Under the pieces are notes generated by a model that was given only the letters and a program-made list of their open reading frames with translations, did not search any database and was not told the DNA's origin. Below, in pieces: positions 63,542 to 64,000 of a DNA stretch of 64,000 nt. Position numbers and translations under genes: made by a program. Each line of letters opens with the position of its first letter. Within the stretch, counting starts at the first letter, position 1. The stretch is taken from contig NZ_CP129674.1 in the NCBI RefSeq assembly GCF_041080795.1, positions 372,001 through 436,000 on the forward strand, given 5' to 3'. This stretch comes from Bifidobacterium sp. WK041_4_12 (GTDB lineage Bacteria; Actinomycetota; Actinomycetes; Actinomycetales; Bifidobacteriaceae).

Positions 63542-64000
63542 TTAGTTGTTGGCTGGCAGAGCGCCGTTGTTGACTTCGGGCGAAGCGGCATCCAGCTGTG
63601 GCATCTGCGGATTCCTGCGCTCGAAGAATACGAACAGCACGTATCCCAGACCTGCGCCGATGAACCAGCTGAAGTTTGAAATCCAGGTGATGTCGAACAG
63701 TCCGAGCTGCTTAAGAGGGGAGGGGGCGATGGCACTGGCGACCGCGATGACACCGGCGATGGCGAGAGCCAGCACCGCATTGGGGTTGAATCCCTTGTGG
63801 TACCAGTAATGGCCTTTCGGACTCATCGTGAACATGTCGTCAACGGCTACGAGCTGCTTGGAGATGGTGAAATATCCGGCGATCAGAATGCCGAAGAGTG
63901 GTCCAATCAGCGATCCGAGCAGATCGAGCGTGTAGTGGATGGCCTGATCGTTTGCATACCAGTTCCATGGGGTGATGACCACCGATCCGATTGCGGCGAT
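63542..64000 (-). CDS. NCS1-family permease, C-terminal part (gene continues beyond window)
   Basis: The visible 152 residues cover the last four or so spans. VITPWNWYANDQAIHYTLDLLGSLIGPLFGILIAGYF, DDMFTMSPKGHYWYHKGFNPNAVLAL and ISNFSWFIGAGLGYVLF match nucleobase:cation symporters. The frame is open to base 64000. Position at the head of racemase-pucG-allC-allB indicates allantoin uptake, as for PucI. Other purine-related substrates cannot be excluded. Confidence 0.88.
   Translation of the reverse strand: MAAIGSVVITPWNWYANDQAIHYTLDLLGSLIGPLFGILIAGYFTISKQLVAVDDMFTMSPKGHYWYHKGFNPNAVLALAIAGVIAVASAIAPSPLKQLGLFDITWISNFSWFIGAGLGYVLFVFFERRNPQMPQLDAASPEVNNGALPANN

Overview
The window looks like a chromosomal segment of a bifidobacterium or close relative (high-GC Gram-positive). 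The basis is mid-50s GC codon usage, strong GGAGG ribosome sites, lipoboxes, and a class II aldolase - purA - MHS transporter - ilvC neighbourhood of a type I associate with bifidobacteria. The family assignment is an inference. No rRNA operon, CRISPR array, intact insertion sequence or prophage is visible.

Layout. 1-1628: end of an HtrA-like protease, htpX and tRNA-Gly(CCC). 1629-3500: a small decayed island beside the tRNA, with a 110-bp inverted-repeat element, a higBA toxin-antitoxin pair that appears to be transcribed leaderless, and fragments of an integrase, a TetR regulator and a QorB-like reductase. 3887-16951: an agmatine/polyamine region with aguB, aguA, a group II PLP decarboxylase, a class III aminotransferase, a potABCD importer, an Lrp regulator, an EamA transporter and an aldehyde dehydrogenase. 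17175-24375: Lhr helicase, an Acg-like nitroreductase and a WWP-type endonuclease III-related glycosylase. 24638-29832: an amino-alcohol module made of an APH-fold kinase, an ethanolamine-type permease, an AGXT2L-type phospho-lyase and a GntR regulator. 29933-37438: aldolase, purA, a LacI regulator, an MHS-family transporter behind a branched-chain leader peptide, and ilvC. 37801-45245: amino-acid permease, a MarR-controlled heterodimeric ABC exporter and an SDR. 45519-55191: apbE and an FTR1/P19/DUF2318/FtsX2/ATPase iron-uptake operon ending in an FMN-binding lipoprotein. 55296-57165: cfa and a DUF4186 gene. 57252-64000: an allantoin cluster with an NCS1 permease, a racemase, pucG, allC, allB and an amidase.

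Common theme. Much of the accessory content appears to recover nitrogen from small amines and ureides. Agmatine can be taken to putrescine, CO2 and NH3 by AguA and AguB. Allantoin can be taken to allantoate, ureidoglycine and onward. Ethanolamine or another amino alcohol can be taken to an aldehyde, NH3 and Pi by a route that needs no cobalamin.

Non-coding structure is unusually rich. Four intergenic elements, each exactly 105 bp between matching CGAG/CTCG ends, form one dispersed inverted-repeat family (33771, 37654, 45404, 53530). Many short tandem arrays, often of three units, sit in spacers next to start or stop codons or inside low-complexity protein segments. A 30-codon leader ORF with five ATT isoleucine codons precedes the MHS transporter and ilvC.
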